The translations under genes were made by a program, and so were the position numbers. This document shows positions 32,862 through 43,593 of a stretch of 64,000 nucleotides of DNA, one piece after another. The notes beneath the pieces were generated by a model. The model had not been told where the DNA came from and ran no database searches. It worked only from the letters and a program-made list of their open reading frames with translations. Every line of letters begins with the position of its first letter. The stretch's first letter is position 1. Location of the stretch: NCBI GenBank assembly GCA_033239125.1, contig BSWB01000004.1:119979235-120043234 (forward strand), written 5' to 3'. This DNA is from Fagopyrum homotropicum (lineage: Eukaryota > Streptophyta > Magnoliopsida > Caryophyllales > Polygonaceae).

Positions 32862-34433
32862 TCACTGCGGCGCTAGTGGAGGCGGGAATGGAGATAAGCT
32901 AGGATCATAAAACCGCCCAAACTGCTGGAGGTAGACGTCTCTCATCATGTGGTCGAGGTCGTCTAAGTGTCCATCTCTAGCAACGGCTCGGATCTCCAAT
33001 GCTCCTACTCTCTCTGAAAGTCCGGTAGCCCAATCCAGCATCTGCTCATACCATCCCGGAGCCTGACTGTACCATGCTGGAGCGTCGGATGGTGCTGGTG
33101 GTGGTGCTGGTGTTGCTGTCTTCTCTGTAGACCAAGGAGGGGGAATGCCATACCATGTAGGAGGTGTGGTCATCCATGTAGGTCTCTCACTCACGCTAGC
33201 GCGGCGAGAAGACGAGCCTGAAGCTCTAGCCGGACGTGGAGAACGTCTAGGTGCATCGGGGGCCGCCTCCGGCTGATCCGGAAACGTGCCAAACTCCTCC
33301 TCAGCTCCTCCTCCCCCCTCAAACTGATCTCCCATCTCCTCCTCCTCAACAACTGGTGGTGGGACATATGGGGGAGCTTCTATCCTGTTCGCATGCATGG
33401 CAGCAAACGTCTCCTTCCAATTATGGCGTCCCGCCATAATGGAGTACTCCGGTAGCCACTCTATACCCCTACCCGTCCTGCTCTCCCATGGCATGCCCGC
33501 ATAAGGTGGACCTCTATGTGTGGGGAAAATGAGACCCCTAGTCATGAAAGCATGTAGCCCTAAAGGTACGGCCGGTATACGGGTGCAAGCAGAAAAATCA
33601 ACACCTAAGCTCCTAGCAATGTGGGTAACTATCCCACCATATCCGATGTTTCCCTTCTTTTTGTTCTTGAGCTTGCTCATAGTAGCACCCAAGAGAGTAG
33701 CACAATCAGCACGGCGTCCATACAACATGGAGTAGAGTAAAAAGAGCTAATCCGTCTTGATCTTTTGGGGCGTCTCCGTCCTAGGAAAGAGACACTCCGA
33801 AAGAACACGATGAGCAATCTTCAAGGCTAGGTGGTACATCAACCTAGCCTTGGTGTCAGCGGGCTGCCAGCGGTTCTCGCTAGCGTAAATCATCGCCACC
33901 TCCTCCCAAAAATCCTTGGCGTAAACGCCACTAGGAAAGCGACCGTTAAAGGTCTCCTGAAACCCGAAAATGGTCCCAAACTCACGGATGCTAAAATGAT
34001 AGTCTCTTTCCATGAGACGGAAAGAGACGGTCCTGTCTACATGGCTGTGCTCAAAAGATGTCACAACCTCCCGTGTAATCTCCTCATAAGCGTCTTCTCG
34101 GATAGCCGAGAAGACAATAAGTCCGGCTCTATCCAAGAGCCAAGTAAGATCATCAACAATGTTGAGAGGAGCTAGATCCTCCAACAGCAAGTATCTAGGG
34201 CCAATCACAGGCCTCTCCTTGATCCTCTCGAGTGCATCGAGATGATCGTCGTGTATGGTCGGGATTCTAGGGTGAGGAGGTGAGGATGGAGGTGAAGGTG
34301 AGGATGGAGGTGAAGGGGGAGAGGGTGGTGGTGCCCTAGAGGATGAGGAGGAGGAGGGATTTCCCTTCCTTTTCTTATTCTGATCATTCTTCTTCTCTTT
34401 GATCCTCCCCGAAACTCTCCTTACAAAGTCCAT
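32862..34433 (-). pseudogene. Athila post-integrase ORF (ATHILA ORF-1-like) of element 3
   Basis: 523-codon frame with one in-frame TAG at 33747-33749; the related ORF of element 1 has Glu there. The N-terminus is Lys-rich, then Ser/Pro-rich (about residues 15-55). The central domain has ALERIKERPVIGPRY, LLDRAGL, IREDAYEEIT, FRLMERDY, FGTIFGF and PRTETPQKIK. After the stop, GNIGYGGIVTHIARSLGVDF and HNWKETF follow. An acidic and Pro/Trp-rich variable part and the end FGRFYDPSLSPFPPP close it. The start at 34433 is chosen because it matches the MDxVxR start of element 1 and lies just after the conserved pre-start unit. Function unknown; no membrane segment seen. Confidence 0.75.
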
Positions 34434-34500
34434 TCTGTCGAAAATTACGGGCTGTTCTATGGAAACCACGGCCGTAATTCCTCCAGAGACCGTGATTCGT
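34434..34500 (-). promoter_or_regulatory. Pre-start palindrome unit of element 3
   Basis: Reading minus: GAATCACGGTCTC, GAATTACGGCCGTGGTTTCC, GAACAG, CCCGTAATTTTCGACAG, then A-ATG. It aligns position by position with 3299-3369 of element 1 except that every motif is of the CCACGG type. The final CAG could be a splice acceptor. Confidence 0.6.
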
Positions 34501-34861
34501 CTCAGAAAGTCGCAAATCTCAGCAAATCAGCAATCAATCACCACAAACAGGCAGTCCTAATCTAATTTCTTCCAATCTCAATCAGTTCTTCCTAAAATCT
34601 CTAACAAAAACGAACCAAATCGGCAAGAATCAAGAAGAGAGGAAAAACCTATTTTTCGGATTGAAAAATCTGAATTGCGCGTTCGTTGGTGAATTTCAGC
34701 TCGATTCGTCGCTTGGATCTTGTTTGTGGTTGAATTTGCGTCAGTTTAGGAGGAAGAATCGTTAAAAACGATTAAGAAACGAGGATTTGAGAGAGGGTCG
34801 TGGATTTCGGCTATTAGGGCGTGGAAGAGGGGTTTTGGGATGATATTTGTGAAGAATGTGG

Positions 34862-35015
34862 TTTATATAGTCACAGGCAAAATTTTTGAAAATCACGGTC
34901 TGTCGGGGTGTTCCACGGCCGTGGAAGTGTACGGAACCGTGGTTTTGGTGATTTTTCAAAGGCTTTTGGAGATTACGGGTACTGTAGCTGTCACGACCGT
35001 GGTTTAGGCCGTGGA
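34862..35015 (-). promoter_or_regulatory. Internal promoter-like module of element 3
   Basis: TATATAAA on minus (34862-34869) has a type-B palindrome cluster immediately upstream: TTCCACGGCCGTGGAA (core 34913-34924), TCACGACCGTGG, GGCCGTGGAAC, and half-sites AATCACGGTC, AACCGTGGTT and ATTACGGGTA. Same layout as 2599-2945 in element 1. Confidence 0.6.
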
Positions 35016-35203
35016 ACTCTCTGTAAAGCTCCAAACTCCAAATTTTGTCACTTTGCTTCAATATCATCCTCCTCTTTTCCTTTTCCATCGTTCCTACATC
35101 CAAAAACACGAACATACCGGAAGGAATCGAAGGCAAAAACAAAGCAAAAAACGTCTATACTAAGCTAATCTATGAATCGAAAATAAAAACAAAAATGCAA
35201 TAC

Positions 35204-35221
35204 CTTGGGTTGCCTCCCAAG
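35204..35221 (-). promoter_or_regulatory. Post-integrase hairpin of element 3
   Basis: CTTGGG-AGGCAA-CCCAAG on minus, with GCGCTT before it, 42 bases after the pol stop. Equivalent of 2371-2391. Confidence 0.55.
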
Positions 35222-35262
35222 AAGCGCTTTGTTTAAGGTCCGTAGCTAGACCAATCTCGCAC

Positions 35263-38200
35263 TTATTCGAGTGCGGTAGGCGCAAACTCCTCAACTTGGA
35301 GTTCCGGCGTATACTTCTTGAGTCGTTGGCCGTTCACCTTAAAAGTTCCACTCGCTTCACCCCATACTTCAACTGCACCATGGGGGAAAATACGCTTAAT
35401 TAGAAAAGGTCCGGTCCAACGAGATTTAAGCTTACATGGAAAGAGACGAAGCCTTGAATTGAAGAGGAGAACTTGATCTCCTTCTTTGAAGTCCTTTGGA
35501 ATGATATGCTTGTCATGCCAACGTTTCGCTCTCTCCTTATAGATCTTAGCATTTTCATAAGCGTTCAAGCGGAGTTCATCCAGCTCAATGATGTCTAGGA
35601 GACGCTTCTCTCCCACTTCTTTCATGCTGAAGTTCAACCACTTGATAGCCCAAAACGCTTTGTGCTCCAACTCTACCGGCAAGTGACAAGACTTTCCATA
35701 CACAAGGTTGTATGGTGTGGTTCCTATGGGAGTGTTGTATGCAGTCCGGTATGCCCATAATGCATCGTCAAGCTTTAAGGACCAATCCTTCCTAGTCCTT
35801 GAAACCGTCTTCTCTAAGATTCCTTTGATCTCCCTATTTGAGATCTCAACTTGTCCACTCGTTTGTGGATGGTAAGGGGTAGCGATCTTGTGAGTAACCC
35901 CATACTTAGCTAGAAGAGCTTCAAAGCGCCGGGCAATGAAGTGAGAACCTCCATCACTAATGATCGTCCTTGGCGTCCCAAATCGCGGGAAAATGGTCTT
36001 GTTGAAGAACTTAACCACCACCATGGCATCATTGGTGGGAGAGGCAATTTCTTCCACCCATCTAGAAACGTAATCTACCGCCAATAGTATGTATTGGTTT
36101 CCACAAGAGGATGGGAATGGTCCCATGAAATTAACTCCCCAAACGTCGAAAATCTCCACCTCTTGGATGTTGTTGAGGGGCATCTCATTCCTTCTAGAGA
36201 TATTACCTGTTCTTTGACAAGCATCGCAGCAAGAAACAAAGGATTGCACATCTTTAAACAAAGTAGGCCAAAAGAATCCAGATTGCAATACCTTTGCGCT
36301 AGTCTTGTTCGAACTAGCGTGTCCTCCACAAGGTAGTGAATGACAATGGCGGATGACACTTTGCATCTCATCTTCCGGCACACATCGCCGAATGATGCCA
36401 TCCAGACCTCTCTTAAAGAGGAGAGGCTCGTTCCAATAGTATTCCCGGACGTCCTTAAAGAACTTCTTCCTTTGTGCGTAGGATAGTCCGGGCAGTATCT
36501 CCTGACAAACCAAATAGTTAACAAAATCTGCAAACCATGGTTCGTTACCTTTGGAGATCACATCGATGCACTCCTCAATAAGGTGTAGGTGTTCGTCCGG
36601 GAAGGAGTCGTCGATGGGTAAATTGTCGTCCTCTAGATGTGTTAGGCGACTCAAATGATCCGCAACAGAATTTTCTGAACCTTTCTTGTCGCGGATCTCA
36701 AGATTGAATTCTTGTAGGAGAAGAATCCATCTAATTAGCCTTGGCTTCGCATATTTCTTCGCAAGGAGGTACCGGATCGCAACATGATCCGTGTAGAAAA
36801 TCACCTTTGCACCTACAAGATAAGAGCGAAACTTGTCAATTGCATAGACAATGGCTAAAAACTCTTTTTCGGTAGTGGCGTAGTTGAGCTGCGCTTCATC
36901 TAGCGTCTTGCTAGCATAGTATATGGCATGGGTTCGCCCTTCCTTTCGTTGTCCAAGAACAGCTCCAATAGCTACGTCACTAGCATCGCACATAATCTCA
37001 AAGGGAAGAGTCCAATCCAGGGGTTGGATAATAGGTGCTGAAATTAGAGCTTGTCGAATGGTGTTAAACGCATCTAAACATTCCTGCGAAAACTCAAAAA
37101 CCGCATCCTTCATCAATAGATTAGTGAGAGGTTTTGATATCTTAGAAAAGTCCTTAATGAAACGTCTATAGAATCCAGCATGTCCTAGGAAACTTCTTAT
37201 CCCTTTCACCGAAATTGGGGGAGGAAGCTTCTCTATGGTCTCTATCTTAGCCTTGTCTACTTCTATCCCTCTATTAAAGACTAAGTGGCCTAATACAATT
37301 CCTTCCTTAACCATAAATTGACACTTCTCCCAATTAAGAACTAGGTTAGTGTCTTCACACCTTTGCAAAACAAGAGAAAGGTTAGAAAGGCAATCGTTAA
37401 AAGAGGAACCGTATATGGAGAAGTCGTCCATGAAGACTTCCATGATTTCCTCTACGTATTCGGAGAAGATGGCCATCATGCACCGTTGGAAGGTGGCTGG
37501 GGCGTTGCAAAGCCCGAACGGCATTCTCCTATAAGCAAACGTACCCCATGGGCACGTGAATGTGGTCTTCTCTTGATCATCCGGGTGTATCGGAATCTGA
37601 AAGAAACCACTATAACCGTCAAGGTAGCAAAAATGTGAATGTTGTGCTAACCTTTCAAGCATTTGATCAATGAATGGCAATGGGAAATGATCCTTCCGCG
37701 TTGCATTGTTGAGCTTGCGGTAGTCTATGCACATCCGCCATCCCGTCACAGTTTGGGTAGGAATGAGTTCGTTGTTTTTGTTGGTGATGACCGTCATTCC
37801 TCCCTTCTTCGGAACTACTTGAACCGGACTCACCCACTTACTATCGGAGATAGGGTAGATGATACCTGCATCAAGAAGCTTAAGAATTTCCTTCTTGACA
37901 ACCTCCTTCATGGTCGGATTCAACCGCCTTTGAGGTTGTCTTGAAGTTAAATCTTCCTCCATTAGTATCTTATGCATGCATAGGGAGGGTTTAATTCCTA
38001 CTAAGTCCTCAATAGTATAGCCTATAGCTTTCCTATGTTTCCTAAGGACAATCATGAGCTGATTATGTTCATCTATGCTTAGATCGGAACTAACAATAAC
38101 CGGAAAGGTAGAATTAGATCCTAGAAAAGCGTACCTTAGATGAGTAGGAAGTGGTTTGAGTTCCATTGCTTTCGGAGCTTCCAATGATCCTTGAGAAGCA

Positions 38201-38639
38201 TCCGATGTCTCCTTAGAGGTTTCTAAGGGTGATGAGTGTGTGGGAGAAGAATCAGAAGAAGTTGAAGAAGTGTCTCGATCACTCCTTTCCACGCCCAAAA
38301 TTACGGGTTCCTCATGGCTTCCACGGCCGTGGTTTAGGGCGTGGAAGGGAAATACGGTTGTCACATCTTCTCCACGACCGTATAACTCCCTGGAGTGAGG
38401 CACGGTTTTGGTTGTGAAATCCACGGCCGTGGAATACAGGGTATAACCGTGGATTCTCACGTTTTCTGCCTCATCGTGGAGTTTTTCAAACTCCACTTCA
38501 CCTATCTCTTCTTGTGCTTCTAAGACTTCAATTGCCTCATTGCACTCTTCTTCTTCCCCTACATTGGTTAGACTCATAGTGATAACCTTTTGTAAAGGAT
38601 CGTTAAAGAGAATCGCACTTACCTCCTCCCTAGACAAAC
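35263..38639 (-). CDS. pol: Athila linker-RT-RNase H-integrase, long open frame with catalytic loss in integrase
   Basis: About 1,124 codons open without a stop, 5' part cut off by the solo LTR at 38640. Order: protease-RT linker with SREEVSAILF, then motif-derived HGRG words (38281-38460). RT has SDSKWVSPVQ, RMCIDYRKLN, CYLDGYSGFFQIP, MPFGLCNAPATFQRC and an intact FMDDFSIYG box. RNase H has DASDVAIGAVLG, ATTEKE and FYTDH. Integrase has a zinc domain (HCHSL, CDACQRTG) and a core. In the core the first catalytic aspartate is Asn: VWGVNFMGPF, codon AAT near 36128-36135, versus GID in element 1. The second Asp (SDGGSHF) and Glu (GQVEISN) are kept. The C-terminus is FKVNGQRLKKYTP. It is probably read only as part of a gag-pol, not from its own start. 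Confidence 0.9.
38281..38460 (-). promoter_or_regulatory. Type-B palindrome cluster inside coding linker (element 3)
   Basis: Full CCACGGCCGTGG at 38321-38332 and 38421-38432, plus TTCCACGCCC, ATTACGGG, CCACGACCGTAT, CACGGTTTTG and AACCGTGGATT. It keeps the reading frame open and is read as NHGRG, FHGRG-like and VTTVF segments. Elements 2 and E have clusters at the same place. Confidence 0.65.
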
Positions 38640-39880
38640 TGATGTGATCCCCACCGGAGAAGAAATCATCGTCAATATGCCGGAACTAATCGTTTTGCCA
38701 CCAACCGTCCAAGTCAAAACTCAACCGGCACCTATCGAAATCAATACTTATGTGTTGGAGATCATGCCTAAAACTGAGCCAAAACTTATTGAAATGAAAC
38801 CGAAAATGCTTGCACCGAGCATGCCAAATGGAAGCCAATTTTCACTCTCTCCGGCTAAGCTGTCAGGTTTGCGCACTCTCAGTAAAACGACTATAACTGA
38901 GACAATTCTTGGAACTAAAATACCCATGAGTACTACTTTGAAAGGTATTTTCAATATCTACAACTTTCTAGTTTACTCAAAGTCGAGATTGCAAGAGGAA
39001 GAGGGTGAAAATGACCCTACATTGAAGCAAGTACGGTACTTGTATGGATTGTTGGACAAGATCATGCATGGAGGCATGAAAGATGGTTATACAAAATATA
39101 TGCACGTCTCACCCATACATATTTCATGAAGCATACCATGCTAATATTATTCATATATTATGCATGAATTTATGTATTAATCATGTGAAGGTCAACATGT
39201 CAACATTCAATCAAACATTGAAGGCATCTTCACACACATACATTGAATGGAGGCCAAGGTAGTTCAATGGTCTTCTTCTCCTTCAATATGGACGTCCAAG
39301 ACTTGATTAGACCATCCTTGATGTGTTGTCCAAGTGAAGAGAATAGGATCCAAGAGTCATCTTTGATTAAAGGCCAAATGTGGCCATTTATGTGTTTGAA
39401 TTTCCTAGAAAAACTCTTGAATTTCTTGCATTTCCTTTTGATAAACCTTTGATATTTCTAGCACTTAATTAGGGAGTTTCTAGGCTGAGTTTTGTGGCTA
39501 TATAAAGCCTTGTATCCTCCCATTGTAAGGCAAGTGAAGTTAAATGAAGTAAGTTAGCCTTTGTGCTTTCAAAGTTGTTGTTTGCTTTAAAACAAAACCC
39601 GAATTCTAGGTGAGATGCTTAGTTTTCAAACATCTAGGTGAGATGCTTAGGTGGTTCTAAGGTGAGAGGCCGAGGAACGAAGGTTCAAACCCCAAAGTGA
39701 GATTCCGAGGGTAGTTCGTTCGAGTTGAGGGATTCCCAAAGTGAGAGGCCGAGGGAATTTGCTCTTCATATCCAAAAACACAAAATCCAAAAAAAAAGAG
39801 AGTTTCATTTCACCGATTCCAATCCGATTGTGAATTTGTGCCGGTGGATCCTCGTGTTCGAATCGAGTTCGATCACATCA
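38640..39880 (+). repeat. Solo LTR (1,241 bp) inside element 3, family D/CRM-like
   Basis: Ends TGATGTGATC...GATCACATCA with TSD CAAAC at 38635-38639 and 39881-39885. TATATAAAG lies at 39499-39507. The U5 end (GCCGGTGGATCCTCGTG) matches the LTR ends of element A and family D in the other orientation, and the start TGATGTGATCC matches the family D LTR. It splits the protease from the RT frame of element 3. Confidence 0.85.
38644..39129 (+). pseudogene. 161-codon ORF at the start of the solo LTR
   Basis: The frame enters from the LTR boundary as DVIPTGEE and runs IVNMPELIVLPPTVQ, then KTEPKLIEMKPK, ending at 39129. In family D the main ORF passes through the purine tract as EREDDVIP into the LTR. 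The same frame here suggests this is the C-terminal polyprotein tail carried by the LTR. The protein itself is not recognised. In a solo LTR it has no upstream ORF, so it is very probably not expressed as such. Confidence 0.5.
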
Positions 39881-40525
39881 CAAACCCTCTTCATCTTGGA
39901 TATCGAAAATATCCTCATCAAAGATTGGCTCCTTCACTAGAGTAGAAAGAACGAACTCTACTTTCTCCTCTCCTATATCAAAAGCGAGTCTACCATTCTT
40001 GCAATCGACTATGCAGCCGGAAGTTGCAAGAAACGGTCTTCCGAGTATGATCGGGACCGGACTATCTGCAGGAATATCAAGCACGACAAAATCAATGGGA
40101 ATAAAGAATTTACCTAGCTTGACCGGGACGTCTTCTACAATACCGACGGGGCGAGTGATGGATCGATCCGCCATGTACAACATCATCTTCACCGGTTTAG
40201 GGTCGCCTAAACCGATCTTCCTACACAATGCAAGTGGTATGATGCTCACACTTGCTCCTAAGTCACATAACGCATCGTATGTGACATCTCCCACTCCTAT
40301 GGGAATGCAAAATGACCCCGGATCCTTTAGCTTTGGAGGCATTTTCTCCTTCATGGTTTTGATGAGATCCGAAGAATCCGAACTCATCTTAACCTCTCCG
40401 AAGTCTTCTAGCTTCCTCTTGTTAGAGAGGAGCTCCTTCAAGAGCTTGCCATAAGCCGTCATACCTACAATAGCATCAATAAATGGTATATTAATATGCA
40501 GCTTGCTCATGAGTTCTATGAACTT
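39881..40525 (-). pseudogene. pol: Athila protease of element 3
   Basis: Minus-strand frame from QFGKFIELMSKLHINIPF through EKMPPKLKDPGSFCIPIGVG, the active-site phrase ALCDLGASVSIIP, MADRSITRPVGIVEDVPV, LGRPFLATSG and CKNGRLAFDIGEEKVEF to the DEEG at the insertion site. A stop directly before the block (ACLD-stop-QFGKF, about 40527-40529) replaces Lys of related copies. It is separated from RT only by the solo LTR. Confidence 0.85.
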
Positions 40526-42441
40526 ACCAAATTGTTAATCTAGGCACGCTCTCGCTCTAGATTGAGGGAATGGTAGGGGAGGTTTATAAGCTGGAGGAGG
40601 AACGTAGGCATCTTCCTTTTCCTTCCCCTTCTCTTTGTCTTTCTCTACGGAGACTTCAACGAACTTAGGCTGCGGATCGGTGGTAGTCACTCCGCTCCTA
40701 GTTGTGATTGCCATAACCCTTCCCTTAGGGTTGTCCTCCGTCTTTCCTGGAAGCTTCCCTTGATTCCTAGGAACTTCCTCCGCATGGTTGAACATTTGGT
40801 TTTCCAAAACCTTTTGAGCTTTGTCAACCTTAGAAATTTGATCATCAACCTTAATGATGCGGTTCTCCAACCCTTGAAGCTTTCCCAAAATCGTTTCCAA
40901 CATGGGATCGGGCTTCTCCTTTCCCGAATTGTTTCCTCCATTAGATGATTGCCCCTAGCTTTTCAAAGGAGTAGAGGAAGAGGAAGGTGGAGTTAGTGAA
41001 TTAGAATTGGAAGGATATGAGTTACCGGAATTTTGTTGAGTGGAGCGCCAATTGTTGTTGTTTGAACTCCTATTGTTGTTCCAATTGTTGTTCCGGCCGT
41101 TATTGTTGTTGTTGTTGCCATTCCAATTGTTGCTCTGGTTATTATTCCGGTTGTTGTTGTTGTTGTTGCGGTTTGTGTTATCACCGCCATTGTTGTTGCC
41201 CAAATAACCAATGTCCTTCTCTTGTTGCTTTGGGAAGTTGGTCTTGATAGCCTCCTTCAACTCTTTGATCTCATTGTTGAGGGAGAAAATCTGATTTTGA
41301 GCTTCATGTGTGATCTTTGCTCCTTGCTCCACACGATTTCCCTCCACTTTCCGGTGGGAATACTTCTCTATGACCCTTGCTTGTTTCTCAATAAAGTCCC
41401 AAGCGTCATCTTCCCTCATGTCCATGAATGTTCCACATGAGAGGGATTGGAGGTTGAATTGCATTCCCGCATCTAACCCCTTGTAGTAGATCTCCAGCAA
41501 GACAAGTTTGGATATGCCATGATGAGGGCAATCCAATAACAAGTCCTGAAACCTTTCCCAAGATTGAAACAAACTTTCGTTAGATCTCATGGAAAATGCA
41601 TTGATCTTACCTCTAAGTTCCGCCGTTTTGGATGGCGGAAAGAATTTGGTGAGGAACTCCGCGGAGAGGTCTTCCCACGTGTCTAGTTTCCCCCTAGGAA
41701 GAGCTTGGTACCAAGACAATGCTTTCCCCTTCAAGGAGAAGAAGAAAGGCTTGAGCTTATAGTTGTTGGTAGTAGCGCTCTTTGGTCTCATTGTCTCCAT
41801 CATACACTCAAAGTTCGGGAAGTGTTGTTGTGGAGATTCAGCGCTTGTCCCGCCAAATGGTTTTGGCGAACAAGAGTAATGACTTGAGGGTTGAAGCTAA
41901 ACCCTTGCACATCATCAGCATCAAAGTTCACGCCCAAACGGCGTGGTTGTTGTGTTGGATCCATCCGCTGGCCAAGAGTTCTTGGCTCTTCATCTACACG
42001 TTCGATCCTCGCATTCCTTGGTGGGACACGACGATTAGCAGCTCCCCGTGGATGGAAAGGATTCACATTGATCGTGGGATCAATCTCCTCTAACGGTGGC
42101 ATGGAAGAATCACTATCATCAGCGGATGAGTGACCTTTTCTTCTAGACCTTGATGCTCTTCTTGAGGATTTCTTGCTTCCCTTATTCTTAAGGTCGCTTA
42201 GCTCTATCCTCATTTGGAAGATCATGTCTTGTAGATTGTTAACTTGAGATTGATGACGATCCATTTCATCCTGGCGGAGGGTCTCATTCCATTGGAGTTG
42301 AGCTTCCTTCTCCGCCAACTCCGCTTGAAGATCACGTTCGTGTCCTTCAGCCATCTTCTTTTCCTTGCGCTTTTGCCTTAAATTTTTCTCTAGCTCTTGA
42401 TCAAGAGGTAAGAGATCTTCGGTGTTCCTAGACCTGCGCAT
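40526..42441 (-). pseudogene. gag: Athila gag of element 3
   Basis: Starts MRRSRNTEDLLPLDQELEK at 42441. A charged coiled-coil-like part is followed by basic RRASRSRRKG and MDPTQQPRRLGVNF. A one-base deletion near 41855 shifts the frame in the VRQNH block. The capsid-like part continues at 41803 with FFFSLKGKALSWYQALP, SAEFLTKFFPPSKTAELRG, CPHHGISK and HRKVEG (to about 41300). A long Asn-rich stretch (41000-41200), a TAG after TPLKS (40955) and the GKLQGLEN coiled-coil part with KTEDNPKGRVMAITTRSG end it. No zinc knuckle. The lesions are few: one shift and two stops. Confidence 0.85.
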
Positions 42442-42518
42442 GCACTCAAAGTAATATCAAATAACGAGAGCAAGCTCCCAAGCTTGACAACCGGCTACCG
42501 AATTCGGCCGAAACCAAA

Positions 42519-42536
42519 TCCCCAGCAAAGGCGCCA
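42519..42536 (-). other. Primer-binding site of element 3, tRNA-Asp type with two changes
   Basis: On minus, TGGCGCCTTTGCTGGGGA, six bases after the LTR end. It differs at two positions from the PBS of elements 2 and E. Confidence 0.8.
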
Positions 42537-42542
42537 AAAACT

Positions 42543-43588
42543 TGTTCGCCCCTAAAGGTGTGTGCAAATAAGCTTTAAATTTATAAAACTAGAATCAAGC
42601 AACCAAACCCGCAGTGTACGGATCGACGTAGTTAAGCAAGAATTCCAGAGTATCGAACACAGGGATTTGGGTGGGAACAAATTCAATTGTAGATTATCAA
42701 GCGAGTAAATATGAGAGTTTTTGCAAATATTGGGAAAACAACAATCCTAAAGATCCAAGTATCCAGCTGTGGCAATCGATTCAAGATATACTAATGATAT
42801 AAAGACAGAGTTGAGATATGCAAAGGTATACTAATGTAAGGTAATCGTACGGTGAAGTTCCAAAAACCTTATGTGACTCACCTATAAGAAACTCCCTGTA
42901 CAGGTTGTTGAGGCTTCAATATAGAAAGGTTCTAAAGATGAGAATTAATGTCAAATACCCAAACTTGTAATCCAAGGATCAAGACTAACTAAACCGATTA
43001 CGGTTGTGACACTCACAATCGAGGTAGAGGTTGTTGAGGCTTCACTACCACCTAAAATATCGGCCCGGCCCAATCTTCAAAAGATCATGGCTTCAAATGT
43101 GGCGAAAAAGATCGCCAAGATCACGGTCGTGGAAGGTTCCACGACCGTAATTTAGAGCGTGGAAAGTGTCACGGTTTGAACCATGGATTCCACGACCGTA
43201 ATAGTTACTGGAATGCATCACGCCTCTCTTTGCAAGGTTCCACGGCCGTGGAACTAAACGTGGTTTGTAGTACGGCCGTATTTTAGAGCGTGGTTTAGGG
43301 CAAGAACGTGATTCTTCCCTAGCCTCGTGTACTCCTCAAGTTGAACTCCATTTTGCTCCTAATAATGCCCTCAATCCATGGACATACTCAATCAACTCTT
43401 CTTTGCTCGATTTCGTTCGGAAATGACTCTCAATCACCTATAATCAACATAAAGCTAGTGTAGACATCCATATTGACAATATAGGCAAACTAGCTCACAA
43501 ATGCAACAATGCTAAATCAAAGACTATAAATATGAATCAAATACACTTAGAAAACGTGCCTAAAATATCACAATATTTCATGCTAACG
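42543..43588 (-). repeat. 5' LTR of element 3 with internal deletion (1,046 bp)
   Basis: Nearly identical to the 3' LTR, but bases corresponding to 30241-30964 are missing, with TA microhomology at the junction (43055). The lost part holds the TATA box, the likely transcript start and the U5 palindrome. The outermost base at 43588 is changed, so the LTR starts CG instead of TG on minus. The U3 palindrome cluster remains at 43122-43300. Confidence 0.9.
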
Positions 43589-43593
43589 TGCTC

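Larger units (their letters stand above)
29729..43588 (-). mobile_element. Element 3: full-length Athila retrotransposon
   Basis: 13.9 kb including a 1.24-kb solo LTR. The TSD TGCTC is at 29724-29728 and 43589-43593, inside the RNase H codons of element A. 3' LTR 29729-31498, 5' LTR 42543-43588. The order on minus is 5' LTR, PBS, gag, protease, linker, RT, RNase H, integrase, internal promoter-like region, post-integrase ORF, 3' untranslated region, purine tract, 3' LTR. The LTRs differ by few substitutions where both exist, so it is a relatively young copy, but gag, integrase, the ORF and the 5' LTR all have inactivating lesions. Confidence 0.93.

Noticed and set aside
38640..39880. DNA transposon with terminal inverted repeats TGATGTGATC/GATCACATCA
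   Set aside because: 5-bp TSD, TG...CA ends, a TATA box in the expected place and matching ends with family D and element A LTRs indicate a solo LTR.
40993..41247. Thr-rich and Cys-rich ORFs on both strands of the Asn codon run
   Set aside because: They are other-frame readings of the AAC/AAT-rich stretch in gag.
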